Below, piece by piece: positions 17,592-26,618 of a DNA stretch of 64,000 nt. A program made the position numbers and the translations under genes. The notes below the pieces were generated by a model. The model saw only the letters and a program-made list of their open reading frames with translations, was not told the DNA's origin and ran no database searches. Positions within the stretch are counted from its first letter, which is position 1; each line of letters starts with the position of its first letter. The stretch spans positions 2,131,501 to 2,195,500 of the forward strand of contig FP929003.1 in assembly GCA_000196815.1 (NCBI GenBank). The letters are read 5' to 3'. The DNA is from Nitrospira defluvii. GTDB taxonomy: Bacteria; Nitrospirota; Nitrospiria; Nitrospirales; Nitrospiraceae.

Positions 17592-17783
17592 GCCCGCATT
17601 ATTCATGAGCGCTTCTGCTGCAATCGCCGATCCGCTACTTCGACGAGCCTTCGGCCGACGGGCTCGCCCCTCGGCCCCTCGACGTACTGTACGAGTACGC
17701 CTCGGGCCCTCACGGCTCCGCGCGCCGGTCTCGCGACGTGGCTCGACGATTTCGCGACGAACCGTCATGAATAATGCGGTCTA
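17590..17783. repeat. Intergenic palindromic element, family A-like copy 3
   Basis: Begins TAGCCCGCATTATTCATGA and ends TCATGAATAATGCGGTCTA (inverse). The interior differs from copies 1 and 2 and instead contains GTACGCCTCGGGCC at 17695-17708, the core shared with family B at 45.8 and 57.5 kb. It ends 18 bases before the next start codon. Confidence 0.8.
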
Positions 17784-17801
17784 GGCCTTCCCCGGAGAAG
17801 T

Positions 17802-19112
17802 ATGGAGAGATTGCGTCGTTCAGTTGCCCGGTTCGTTCAGGCCGAGCCGCATGAAATATGGCCGCTGGCCTGGTCGTTCGGGTATTTCTTTTGCCTCCTC
17901 TGCGGGTACTATATCCTTCGGCCCGTGCGCGATGAAATGGCCATTCAGGGCGGTGTGCACAATCTGCCCTGGATGATGACCGGGACCTTCCTGACGCTGT
18001 TGGCCGTTACGCCGCTGTTCGGCTGGTTGTCGGCCCGCTATTCCCGCTATCGATTGCTGCTCGCCGTTTATCTGTTCTTCATCGCCAATCTGGTTTGCCT
18101 GTATCTGCTGATGACCGGCCGCCAGTACATCGAGTGGGTGGCCCGCGGGTTTTTTGTGTGGCTCTCGGTCTTCAATCTGTTCGTGGTGTCGGTGTTCTGG
18201 AGTTTCATGGCCGATCTGTTTACTCCGGCTCAGGGCGCGCGGCTCTTCGGCATGATCGCTGCGGGGGGAAGCACCGGTGCCTTGTTCGGCCCCCTGTTCA
18301 CGACCGGGCTGACTTATCTCTTCCCGGTTCCGGTGCTGATGCTGGTCTCGGCGCTCTTCCTGCTGGCCTGCATCGGCTGTATTTACAAGCTGGAGGCCTG
18401 GAGTCGTGGCCGGACAGTGTCTCACCGGGAAAACAGCGGAGCGCCCCTCGGCGGCGGCTTTCTGGCCGGTGTGCGACTGGTGTGGTTCTCGCCCTATCTG
18501 TTGGGTATCTGCGGCTATCTCACCTTCCTGACCATGACGGCGACGTTCCTGTACTTCGAACAAGTCCGTCTGGTGGCCGAGCACTTCGATACGCCGGAAG
18601 CCAGGACGCGCCTCTTCTCCACGCTGGATTTTGCGACGAATGTGCTCACCTGGCTGACGCAGCTGTTCATCACGAATCGTGTGGTGGCCCGATTCGGCTT
18701 GGTAGCCTCGCTCCTGTTCCTGCCGGTGGTCAGTCTGATCGGGTTTCTCGGCATCGCCCTGTGGCCAGGGCTTGTCCTGTACGTGAGTTTTTCCGTATTG
18801 CGCCGGGTGGGGGAATACGCTTTGTCCAAACCGGCCCGCGAAGTGCTCTTTACGGTCGTGAGTCGCGAAGAGAAATACAAAGCGAAGAATTTCATTGATA
18901 CGGCAATCTCGCGCGCAGGGGATGCTTCTACCGGATGGCTCGTATCGGGCATCAAGGCCCTCGGCGTCACCACGGCGCAGATTTCCTGGGTGCTGGTGCC
19001 ACTCATGTTCCTTTGGGCCTGGCTCGGCCGCTGGCTCGGCGGGCAGCAACGCACACGGCTGCGAGCCGGCCAGGGACCTCCCGGCCCTTCGGTCGAGGGA
19101 GACGGCGTCTGA
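17802..19112 (+). CDS. Polytopic transporter, ADP/ATP-carrier-like or MFS type
   Basis: This 436-residue inner-membrane protein has 11-12 hydrophobic helices. The early segment WSFGYFFCLLCGYYILRPVRDEM resembles the first helices of NTP/NDP exchange transporters (Npt/TlcA-like) and related MFS proteins, which share the YxLRPVRDE motif. A cytoplasmic linker lies near residues 200-220. The substrate in free-living bacteria is not established. The ATG at 17802 follows CCCGGAGAAGT. It starts just after repeat copy 3 and precedes the ProA-like gene by about 150 bases. Confidence 0.8.
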   Translation: MERLRRSVARFVQAEPHEIWPLAWSFGYFFCLLCGYYILRPVRDEMAIQGGVHNLPWMMTGTFLTLLAVTPLFGWLSARYSRYRLLLAVYLFFIANLVCLYLLMTGRQYIEWVARGFFVWLSVFNLFVVSVFWSFMADLFTPAQGARLFGMIAAGGSTGALFGPLFTTGLTYLFPVPVLMLVSALFLLACIGCIYKLEAWSRGRTVSHRENSGAPLGGGFLAGVRLVWFSPYLLGICGYLTFLTMTATFLYFEQVRLVAEHFDTPEARTRLFSTLDFATNVLTWLTQLFITNRVVARFGLVASLLFLPVVSLIGFLGIALWPGLVLYVSFSVLRRVGEYALSKPAREVLFTVVSREEKYKAKNFIDTAISRAGDASTGWLVSGIKALGVTTAQISWVLVPLMFLWAWLGRWLGGQQRTRLRAGQGPPGPSVEGDGV

Positions 19113-19259
19113 CGGCCCTCCGTCTTTGACTCACAAAAAAAACGCATGGTATAGTCCGGCGCCAAGCATGCGTCACATCGTGGGGCGGTGACTTGGCGAT
19201 TTCCAGACCTCAGAACATCGCCAGATCACCCAAACACCAGATCACCGAACAGGTACACC

Positions 19260-20624
19260 ATGGTTGAAGTTCCCGTTAAGCTCTATCTCGATAAACTGTT
19301 GAAATTAGCCCGTGAAGCCGTGCGTCCATTCTCCCTCATGACCGGTCCGGCCAGAGACAAGGCCTTGCGGGGAATGGCGGCCGCGATTGCGGAGGCAGAA
19401 GAGGAAATCCTGGCCGCCAATGAGAAGGATGTGGACGCAGTCGGGAAGTCCATGACCGGGTATGAGAACAGGGAGCGGGTGCGAGACGCGGTCGCGCGTG
19501 TCCGTATGACGGCCGACGACGTCAAGGCCATGGTGGACCGGTTGCACCGGATCGCCGACCTGCCGGATCCGCTCGGTGAGGTGTTAGGACGTCATGATGA
19601 GCCCAACGGGCTCCAAGTCAGTCGTGTCCGTGTGCCGATCGGAGTGATTGGCATCGTGTCGGAACTGGCGCCGCTTGAAACGATCGACGCATTGGCGCTC
19701 TGCTTGAAGTCCGGTAACGTGTGCGTCTTCCGCGGTTCCCCGGATTGGACGCTGACACAACAGACTATTGCTGCCTGTCTCTCGAAGGTCGCCGCAGAAG
19801 TCGGGATCCCTCCCGGGGCCTGCACGATCATCGAGCGTCCGGAGAAGGAAGCGGCGCTGGAGCTGATCAAGTCCGGCAAGGCATTGGATGCGATCATTCC
19901 GCGCGGCGGCGCGGGGCTTCGTAAGGTGGTGCAGGAACAGGCCAAGATGCCGATCCTGTCTCACGACGGCGGCATCACCCATGTGTATATCGACGGCGAC
20001 GTCGACATTCCGCTGGCCCAGAATATCGTGGTGAATTCCAAAGTGCAGCAACCGTTGGCCGCCAATTCGTTGGACACGTTGCTGGTTCATCAAGGCATCG
20101 CCAGGCCGCTCCTGTCGGCGCTGATCCTGCGATTGCTCGACGAATTCAAGATCGACGTGCTGGGCTGTCCGAAGACCGTGGCGCTCATGGGCCAGATGCT
20201 CATGACCGGACACAAGGCTGTCAAGCCGGCGCAGGATGCAGATTGGAATCGACAGTTTCAGGGACCTACCATGGCGATCAAAATGGTGCCGGGCTTCGAT
20301 GATGCATTGGCCCACATTGCGCAGCATGGTCCGAGTCACACCTGCGTCATCGTCACGAAATCGTATGAGTCCGCCATGCGCTTTACCAGAGAGGTCGATG
20401 CCGGTTCGGTCCTGGTCAACGCCTCGTCGCGCCTGAATGCCGGCGACAGTTTTGGATTTGGCGCCGACGTCGGCTTGAGTTCCTCTCGCCATCATGCGCG
20501 AGGGCCGATCGGCCTGACACAGCTCACCTGCGAAAAGTATGTCGTCTTAGGCAGCGGTCAACTCCGGCATCCCCATCCGGTGCCGTTGGCCTACGAGGAC
20601 GCCATCATGCTCAAGAGGCCGTAG
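19260..20624 (+). CDS. proA: Glutamate-5-semialdehyde dehydrogenase-like protein lacking the catalytic Cys
   Basis: The 454-residue protein aligns along its whole length with ProA: N-terminal helices, VRVPIGVIGIVSE, LALCLKSGNVCVFRG, AIIPRGGAGL, VVNSKVQQPLAANSLDTLLVH, GSVLVNASSRLNAGDSFGFGADVG and HARGPIGL. ProA reduces glutamyl-5-phosphate to the semialdehyde in proline synthesis, using a cysteine that E. coli ProA carries in PSTCN. Here that position is Ala268 (PLAAN), so canonical thiol chemistry seems impossible. The active-site neighbourhood is otherwise conserved. It may be a non-catalytic or altered-function paralogue. The ATG at 19260 fits the ProA N-terminus; an upstream in-frame GTG at 19188 adds 24 atypical residues. 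It is followed by the methyltransferase gene after 10 bases. Confidence 0.82.
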   Translation: MVEVPVKLYLDKLLKLAREAVRPFSLMTGPARDKALRGMAAAIAEAEEEILAANEKDVDAVGKSMTGYENRERVRDAVARVRMTADDVKAMVDRLHRIADLPDPLGEVLGRHDEPNGLQVSRVRVPIGVIGIVSELAPLETIDALALCLKSGNVCVFRGSPDWTLTQQTIAACLSKVAAEVGIPPGACTIIERPEKEAALELIKSGKALDAIIPRGGAGLRKVVQEQAKMPILSHDGGITHVYIDGDVDIPLAQNIVVNSKVQQPLAANSLDTLLVHQGIARPLLSALILRLLDEFKIDVLGCPKTVALMGQMLMTGHKAVKPAQDADWNRQFQGPTMAIKMVPGFDDALAHIAQHGPSHTCVIVTKSYESAMRFTREVDAGSVLVNASSRLNAGDSFGFGADVGLSSSRHHARGPIGLTQLTCEKYVVLGSGQLRHPHPVPLAYEDAIMLKRP

Positions 20625-20634
20625 AGCGAGGGTC

Positions 20635-21888
20635 GTGAACGTCTCTCGTGAAGAGGACCCTGTGCCCGGCGACACGAATGACGAGATACGAGCGAGCCTG
20701 CGCGAGCACTTAGCCCGGTGGGGACTCCGGCACGTCGAATCCGATGCGGCCTACTTCGCCTGGCAGCGGGAAGTGTTCACGCCGCAAGAGCTCGACACAC
20801 TGCACCGGCACATCGAAGCCAAACGGCAGGCCACAGACGGTCCTGCTGCTGAAATTGCGTTCTACGATCTGACCGCTCAGCCCCGCTCCGTTCCCGCGCT
20901 CTACAGTCAGCGGTATGAATATTATCTGGAGGTCGGCGCACGGGTGGCCGGTCATCTCGGCGATGCCTCGACGATTCTGGATGTCGGCTGCGGCATCGGC
21001 ATTCTCACGACCTTCTACGCGAAACGGTGCCCGGCATCGACCATTGTCGGGATCGATCGCTCGCCGGCCTCCGTCGACCTTGCCCGGCAGCTGGCGCAGG
21101 AGCTGGGCCTGACCAATGTACGCTTTGAATGCCGTGATTTAGATCAACAAGATCTCGCCGGCTGTTTCGACCTGATCATTGCCACCCACACGTTGCTGCA
21201 GGCTGAGCAGGAGCCGGGTTTAGCCAGTCGCGACTGGAGCACGTTCGTACGCCCGGCAGACGCGCAGGCTCAGCAGGAATTCGAACAGCGGATCGGCGTG
21301 GGCGTTCGATTGGACCGGCTTCGTGCCGGGCTGACTCCCGGTGGTCGCATGGTGGTCTTCGAAAAAGCCAGACAACTTGCCCGTCGCATTGCATTCCAGC
21401 GCGCGCTGGCCGCTCGCGGCCTTCGCTTGCTCGCCCCGCCGGAGCCGGTGCGCTATCGATCGGTGGAGGAGGTCACGGATGACGGTCCATTGTACGTAAT
21501 GGGACTCGTTCCCAGGGAGCAGGCATGCGAGTGGGATGAATCGCCGGAAGCGGATGGCATGCCACCGCTCGATCTGGAATCGCTCCGCTCGGCTCGGGCA
21601 CAAGGCGACCAGCCACTGTACGAAAATCATCAGATCTCGGCGGAACAGGGATGGCTCTCGTTACCGTCGAAACAGGTGACCGCTCAGGTCACCAGCAGGG
21701 AGGCGGACGGCCGGCAGTTGCATGTCGAATGGGGGCGGGCAGGGGCATTCGTGTATCTCTATTGCGCCAACACCTTCGACCAGCGTCAATTGGTCCTGAT
21801 TGAACCGGCCCGCGCTGCTGTGCTGGAGACCTACTATCGGGAAATCACCAGTGAGCAGTCGGGCGGCGGGAAGGAGACCGTGCGATGA
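20635..21888 (+). CDS. Class I SAM-dependent methyltransferase, long form
   Basis: The 417-residue protein has a Rossmann methyltransferase domain. Motif I is ILDVGCGIGIL (residues 114-124), the acidic residue ending strand 2 is in IVGIDRS, and FECRDLD and FDLIIATHTLLQ follow. About 110 N-terminal residues and a C-terminal domain of about 120 residues (from DDGPLYVMGL) flank it. The C-terminal part has the pattern VEWGRAGAFVYLYCANTFDQRQLVLIEP and may bind substrate. The target molecule is unknown. The start is a GTG at 20635. Its stop overlaps the next ATG by four bases, so it is coupled to the sugar-nucleotidyltransferase gene. Confidence 0.82.
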   Translation: MNVSREEDPVPGDTNDEIRASLREHLARWGLRHVESDAAYFAWQREVFTPQELDTLHRHIEAKRQATDGPAAEIAFYDLTAQPRSVPALYSQRYEYYLEVGARVAGHLGDASTILDVGCGIGILTTFYAKRCPASTIVGIDRSPASVDLARQLAQELGLTNVRFECRDLDQQDLAGCFDLIIATHTLLQAEQEPGLASRDWSTFVRPADAQAQQEFEQRIGVGVRLDRLRAGLTPGGRMVVFEKARQLARRIAFQRALAARGLRLLAPPEPVRYRSVEEVTDDGPLYVMGLVPREQACEWDESPEADGMPPLDLESLRSARAQGDQPLYENHQISAEQGWLSLPSKQVTAQVTSREADGRQLHVEWGRAGAFVYLYCANTFDQRQLVLIEPARAAVLETYYREITSEQSGGGKETVR

Positions 21889-22736
21889 CGTTTGCGAACA
21901 ATCGGCCGGAATCGTCTTCCTCTGCCGCACAGGAAGTGGTGGGCCTGGTGCCCGCCGCCGGGCTGGCGAAACGCTTGCAACCCTTCCCCTGCAGCAAGGA
22001 GGTCTATCCGGTCGGCTTCGTGTTGGATCGGCAAACCGGGAGGCCTCGTCCGAAGGTCGCGGCGCAGTATCTTTTGGAGAAGTTCAGAGCTGCCGGGATT
22101 ACAAAGGCCCATCTGGTGATTCGAGACGGCAAATGGGACATTCCGAATTATTTCCGCGAGGGCGGAGTGGTGGGGTTGTCGCTTGCCTACATCGTGATCG
22201 CTGGCTCGCTGGGACCGCCGGACACCATCGATCGCGCCTTTCCCTTTCTGGAGCAGAAGCGTGTGGCCTTCGGCTTTCCGGATATTCTCTTCGGCCCGGA
22301 CGATGCCTATCGGCAGCTGATCGCGGCGCAAGAGCGAACCGGTGCGGATGTGGTCTTAGGGCTACATCGGGTGTATGACCATCGCGTCTGGGACATGGTG
22401 GATTGCGACGCCGACGGCCTCGTGCGAAACATCGTGATGAAACCGTCGACCACAACCTTGACCTATGGTTGGTGCTGCGCGGTCTGGACGCCGGCCTTCT
22501 CGGAATTTCTCCACCGCTTTCTGCGCGCAGAGGAGACTCACCGCAATCTGGCGCAATTGGCCAATACCGCTCATGATCTGGGCGGGGATTTAGCCGTGGG
22601 GGTGGTACTGCAGGCTGCGTTGAAAGCGGGGCTGTTGTTACAGAGCGTGATCTTCCCTCACGATACCTATATCGATATCGGCACGCCGGAAGATCTCGTC
22701 AAGGCCGTGCGGGAGTTTAACCCGCACGAACGATAA
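21885..22736 (+). CDS. Sugar-phosphate nucleotidyltransferase-like protein
   Basis: This 283-residue protein has a GT-A-like nucleotidyl transferase fold. The nucleotide-binding start is VVGLVPAAGLAKRLQPFPCSKEVYPVG, a variant of the GxGxRL...K signature of glucose-1-phosphate thymidylyl/uridylyltransferases. FGFPDILFG contains the metal-binding Asp, and HDTYIDIGTPEDLVKAVREF is the classic C-terminal ending. It probably activates a sugar phosphate with a nucleoside triphosphate; the sugar and nucleotide are not evident. ATGA overlap with the upstream methyltransferase gene suggests both act on one small molecule or glycan. Confidence 0.82.
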   Translation: MTFANNRPESSSSAAQEVVGLVPAAGLAKRLQPFPCSKEVYPVGFVLDRQTGRPRPKVAAQYLLEKFRAAGITKAHLVIRDGKWDIPNYFREGGVVGLSLAYIVIAGSLGPPDTIDRAFPFLEQKRVAFGFPDILFGPDDAYRQLIAAQERTGADVVLGLHRVYDHRVWDMVDCDADGLVRNIVMKPSTTTLTYGWCCAVWTPAFSEFLHRFLRAEETHRNLAQLANTAHDLGGDLAVGVVLQAALKAGLLLQSVIFPHDTYIDIGTPEDLVKAVREFNPHER

Positions 22737-22745
22737 CCTCGACAC

Positions 22746-25700
22746 TTACGGATAGGCCGCCAGGAGCCGTTCGGCGATCCGGAGGCGAGCCTGGTCCTCC
22801 TGTTTCTTACATTGTCGCCGGCAAGCCGCGCAGAACCGAAGCCGACCGGCAATCGAGCTGATGTCTCGGTCCTTGTTGTAGAAAAACGGACAATCGGCCG
22901 GTCCCACGCCGGGGAGATGGGGAATGAGGTCCGCGACCACGGCAGCCGCCAGGTGGGCCATCATCCGTTCGACCGTAAAGTCCGGACCGGTCAACTGATC
23001 GAGCAGGTCGAACGTGGAGACGATGGAAAGACGCTCGGCCTGTCCCGGTTCGATCGGCCAATAGTAGAGATTTTTCTTCTTTCCGCTCTTGAGCGGAAAA
23101 TTGATCATGCAGACCAGTCGATCCAGACCCAGTTCTCTGGGCTTGTTTTTCAGCCGCTCATAGAGGGTTTCGGCGACCACGTAGGCCTGATCTTCGTCCT
23201 GTTCCCGCCGCCAGGTGCCGATCGGCGCAGGGAACGAGACGGTTTCAAACGAATAGACATCCTGCATTTTGGTCAGACGATCGCAAATCTCGGGGAGGTG
23301 GGGAATCATGCGATGCGCATTCCACATGCCGATCTTGATTCGGTCCTGCATGGCGCGTCTGCGCTGTCGTTCCGAGGCGGTCCTGGTCCGTTCATACTCG
23401 GCGGCCGCTCTGGGAACACAAATGCGCTGGGCCGGGTTACGCGCAAACACGACCGGCACGGCCCAATCGATAGCTTCTCCGGAAATCGAATAATTGACCG
23501 CTACCCGCGCTTCACGTGCTGCATCACCGATGGACTGGCCCATGGCCAGCGCCCAATAGAAGTGGCGGGAAAAGGATGTCGCCGACACATCCAGCACAGG
23601 GTACTGGTTGGCGACGACGGCCGGGACCCCCCCGGCGATCAAGGCCTGCGCCACTCCACGGCTGAAGTCTTCGCGCCCTCCCTGTCCGGTCTCGCAGGCG
23701 TTGAGGCACACCAGACGAATACCGCGCCGGCACACGATCTGCCGGAGCGTGATTGAATCCAGTGCCTGCACACCGCCTTCGGCATTCTCAAATAACAGAT
23801 ACCCGCAGTCGTCCTGCTCCCGATATTCGCCATGTCCGATGAAGTGCAGAATGTCGAACGGTGCGGCGGCGCTTTCGAGCGTGCGATGCAACAACTCGGG
23901 TGTCGCATCGAGCAGGAGTTCGACCTCTGCCAGTTTCGCGTCGAGAAGTCGTCGGAATCCGCTGCGAATGACGTCCGTTTCTTCCTCGATGGAGAGGGCG
24001 CCCAATCCCAACGGCTGGGCGACGACCACCAGGATGCGCATCGGGCCGCTGCGAGCCGGTATCCGTTCGGCGGGAATGGATGTGAGCACATTGCGGGTGA
24101 AATTCACTTCCTCCAGTGCCAGGAAGGTTCTGCGATCGGGATCGTAGATGAATTCCCAGGCCTGTCGGGCGAGCCAATGATTGTCCGAGGTAAAGATCAG
24201 GTTGAGCCGTTGCGTAACCTGTTCAGACCGGGCGGCATCGTAGAGACGGCGGACCTGGTCAGGAAAGAGCGCATTGAACAATGCGCCGCCGAATTGCTGA
24301 AGGTCTTTCTCGCCGGGCAGGTGAGGATAGCGTGGATCGCCGTCGATGTAGCCGTGGATGTGCTGTTGCATGGCATCGATGTCTTGCCACTGCGTCGATG
24401 CCTGTTCCTTCTTGGCGCGGCCTGTGCCTGTTCGCTTGCCCGTCCCGATGTGCACGGTCTCCATTACCCGCGCATTGCGGAAGGTGGCGATGAGCGTCGC
24501 GACCGCATCGCGCGGGTCTGGATCGATGAGGGCCAGTTGGAACACATCGTCAGGCTCGGGGCTCTGCGTCAGAGATACTAGGGGCGGGACCGACTTGAGA
24601 GCTGAAGTCGCAGTCACGGTTTGGGAGACGGTTGCCGGTGGCTGAAGTGCAGGACCGGTCGCGATGGTGGGCCGCGCGTCGGTGCGAACGGCGCCCCGTC
24701 GCTTGCCGGACGGCAGGTCGTGCTCGATGTCGATCGGCGCGGCCGGCTGGGCCTCTCCGCGCAGGGCGCGGACCAAAAAATCTACCGTGCCCGGATCGTC
24801 GAAGAAGTTCACATGGTTCACCGCCTTCTGCTGCGTCAGGTTTCCGCCTAATCCAAAGCAGCCGACGCGGGTGCCCGGAATCGTGACCGTCCCGCCGCTT
24901 CCCGTATCCACCCGCCAACCGCCTTCGGTCGGAACGACCAGATCGTTGGCCGTCGGAAAGAACAGGTCGGCTCCCGCATCGATGAATCGCTGCAGCACCC
25001 CCGCGTCCGGTTCGTAATTGGCGACCAGGGCCGAGTAGGCCTCGTTGGGAGGGTTTGGGGTGGCCTGCAACGCCTGGATGATGTCACCCTTATTGTCCAT
25101 CGAGGCCAGACCGGGCAATCCGCCGACGAGCCGGCGCGCGATCCAGGAGAGGGCTTCGCTGACAAATTCGACGCCGGTGGTGAACGGATTGTCGGGAAAT
25201 AGTTCCAGCACGTTGGAGAGCCAGTTCGTGTACTGGGTGACATGATCCGGTGAAGCCAGCGGGGTGCCTTCATTCGGGCTGGCGACGAGCACGGCACGAC
25301 CCAGTACAAACCGGTCGGCCAGCGAGCCGAAGAGGTCTCGGCGTTCCACCATATGCCGCAGGACCAGGCCGCCGCGCGAATGGGTGATTACGTCGAAGGT
25401 CGTCGGGCGAGCGGGGAGCGCTTCGAGCAACATCTGCACATTTTCTTGCGGCGTGCGACTCAGGGTGAAGTGATCGAATCCATAGATGCGATTGCCATAC
25501 ACAGCCGCCAGTTCTTCAAAAAATGTCCTGCCGTTGCTGCCCCGGGTTTGCGCCAGCGAGCGAAAGGCTGCTTTGGTGCTGGAGAAGGTCCCATGGATGA
25601 ACAGAAGATTCCGTTCCGAAGCACTCAATGTCTGTAAGTCTGCGGCAGGCAAGCCCGATTCTGCGCCGAGACTGTCGGCGGTGAGGGACAGCCATCCCTC

Positions 25701-26222
25701 CCGTTGTTTTTTCAGTTTCCACGTGGCGGTTTCCCAGAGGAGCGCGAGTTTCGAGAGGGCAAAGTCGGCAATTTTTCCCGCCACTTTGAGCACCACGGCC
25801 TTGATGGCCGCGCTGATGAATCCGCGGCGGCCGCCCGCTTCGGCGATGGGCGCGGCCGGCACCGGGATCGAGAACCGATAGATTCTCTTCCCGCCTCGTC
25901 GAGTCCCTCGCCGGGCCGGTTCCGTCGGCATGTGGAAGCGGATGGCTCCGGAGGCGTATCGCGTCATCACGATATAGGCATCGTCAGGAGCGCCTTCGAC
26001 ATCCAGGGTGAGAGGAGCCGGAGCCGCCTCGCCTCGTCTGGCCTTCGGCGTCGCGGTGAGGGTTTGCTCGACTTCCCAGCGCCTGGTGGCGGTGAGGTTG
26101 GCCACAAAGGGGTCAGGTACCTCTCCTGCTGCCCGTCGTCCTCCACGAGCCTGTTCCATCGTACGAACGTCCCAGCCTTCTGATGTCGACCAGCTCACTG
26201 TGCCGGATTTTTTGTGCGCCAT
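22746..26222 (-). CDS. Giant fusion: alpha/beta-hydrolase (lipase-like) plus CHAT caspase-like protease
   Basis: The 1158-residue protein combines two enzymes. The N-terminal part (about 200-480) is an alpha/beta-hydrolase of the PGAP1/lipase type: LLFIHGTFSSTKAAF supplies the oxyanion region and VITHSRGGLVLRHM the nucleophile Ser282. The middle to C-terminal part (about 730-940) is a CHAT domain: FIGHGEY with His797 and CLNACETG with Cys843 form the caspase-type dyad, and VPAVVANQYPV follows. A last region of about 200 residues ends in FCAACRRQC, which may bind zinc. No signal peptide is visible. CHAT proteases occur in prokaryotic conflict and cell-death systems; the role here is inference. 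The ATG at 26222 follows GGGAG. It has no obvious operon partner. Confidence 0.9.
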   Translation of the reverse strand: MAHKKSGTVSWSTSEGWDVRTMEQARGGRRAAGEVPDPFVANLTATRRWEVEQTLTATPKARRGEAAPAPLTLDVEGAPDDAYIVMTRYASGAIRFHMPTEPARRGTRRGGKRIYRFSIPVPAAPIAEAGGRRGFISAAIKAVVLKVAGKIADFALSKLALLWETATWKLKKQREGWLSLTADSLGAESGLPAADLQTLSASERNLLFIHGTFSSTKAAFRSLAQTRGSNGRTFFEELAAVYGNRIYGFDHFTLSRTPQENVQMLLEALPARPTTFDVITHSRGGLVLRHMVERRDLFGSLADRFVLGRAVLVASPNEGTPLASPDHVTQYTNWLSNVLELFPDNPFTTGVEFVSEALSWIARRLVGGLPGLASMDNKGDIIQALQATPNPPNEAYSALVANYEPDAGVLQRFIDAGADLFFPTANDLVVPTEGGWRVDTGSGGTVTIPGTRVGCFGLGGNLTQQKAVNHVNFFDDPGTVDFLVRALRGEAQPAAPIDIEHDLPSGKRRGAVRTDARPTIATGPALQPPATVSQTVTATSALKSVPPLVSLTQSPEPDDVFQLALIDPDPRDAVATLIATFRNARVMETVHIGTGKRTGTGRAKKEQASTQWQDIDAMQQHIHGYIDGDPRYPHLPGEKDLQQFGGALFNALFPDQVRRLYDAARSEQVTQRLNLIFTSDNHWLARQAWEFIYDPDRRTFLALEEVNFTRNVLTSIPAERIPARSGPMRILVVVAQPLGLGALSIEEETDVIRSGFRRLLDAKLAEVELLLDATPELLHRTLESAAAPFDILHFIGHGEYREQDDCGYLLFENAEGGVQALDSITLRQIVCRRGIRLVCLNACETGQGGREDFSRGVAQALIAGGVPAVVANQYPVLDVSATSFSRHFYWALAMGQSIGDAAREARVAVNYSISGEAIDWAVPVVFARNPAQRICVPRAAAEYERTRTASERQRRRAMQDRIKIGMWNAHRMIPHLPEICDRLTKMQDVYSFETVSFPAPIGTWRREQDEDQAYVVAETLYERLKNKPRELGLDRLVCMINFPLKSGKKKNLYYWPIEPGQAERLSIVSTFDLLDQLTGPDFTVERMMAHLAAAVVADLIPHLPGVGPADCPFFYNKDRDISSIAGRLRFCAACRRQCKKQEDQARLRIAERLLAAYP

Positions 26223-26618
26223 GATGTGCTCCCGCTTTGCTCGTCAGACCGAGCGCAATCGATTGATGTGATCCTGTGGCTCGTCGCTCGCGTGTCGTGA
26301 CGCGTGAAGCAAGCCACGTTGAAACGAGTGACGTGTCACGAGCGACCGGCGACGGCAGTTCGACTTGTGTCCGTCGCGAACTGCTTGCGCTTATCCCATA
26401 ACCGGAACAATGAGGCAAGAGATTCGTTGGGGAGCAGGGGGACAATGCACGTATTACGATTCCGAACACGACCTGCAGGTTTACATTTTTGCCCTATGTT
26501 GCCGTGAGATGTTGCGTCGAGTATGGAAAGGGTGCGGGGCATCGATGAGTCGGTTGACCGTTATCTGCCGGAGAGGTGTATGGTCGATGCACCGATGCGC
26601 TCGGCTGCGAACAACCGA
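26223..26618. other. Intergenic region upstream of the CHAT-hydrolase gene
   Basis: Nearly 400 bases without a supported gene separate the acyltransferase stop codon from the fusion-gene start. It contains an imperfect inverted repeat: GTCGCTCG at 26283-26290 with CGAGCGAC at 26339-26346, and CGTGAC/GTCACG-type steps between. The promoter of the fusion gene is expected here but no clear -35/-10 was recognised. Confidence 0.5.

Noticed and set aside
17820-19049. Open frame of 409 codons on the - strand
   Set aside because: Antisense to the polytopic transporter; Gln/His/Glu-rich with no domain pattern, an expected mirror of a hydrophobic coding sequence.
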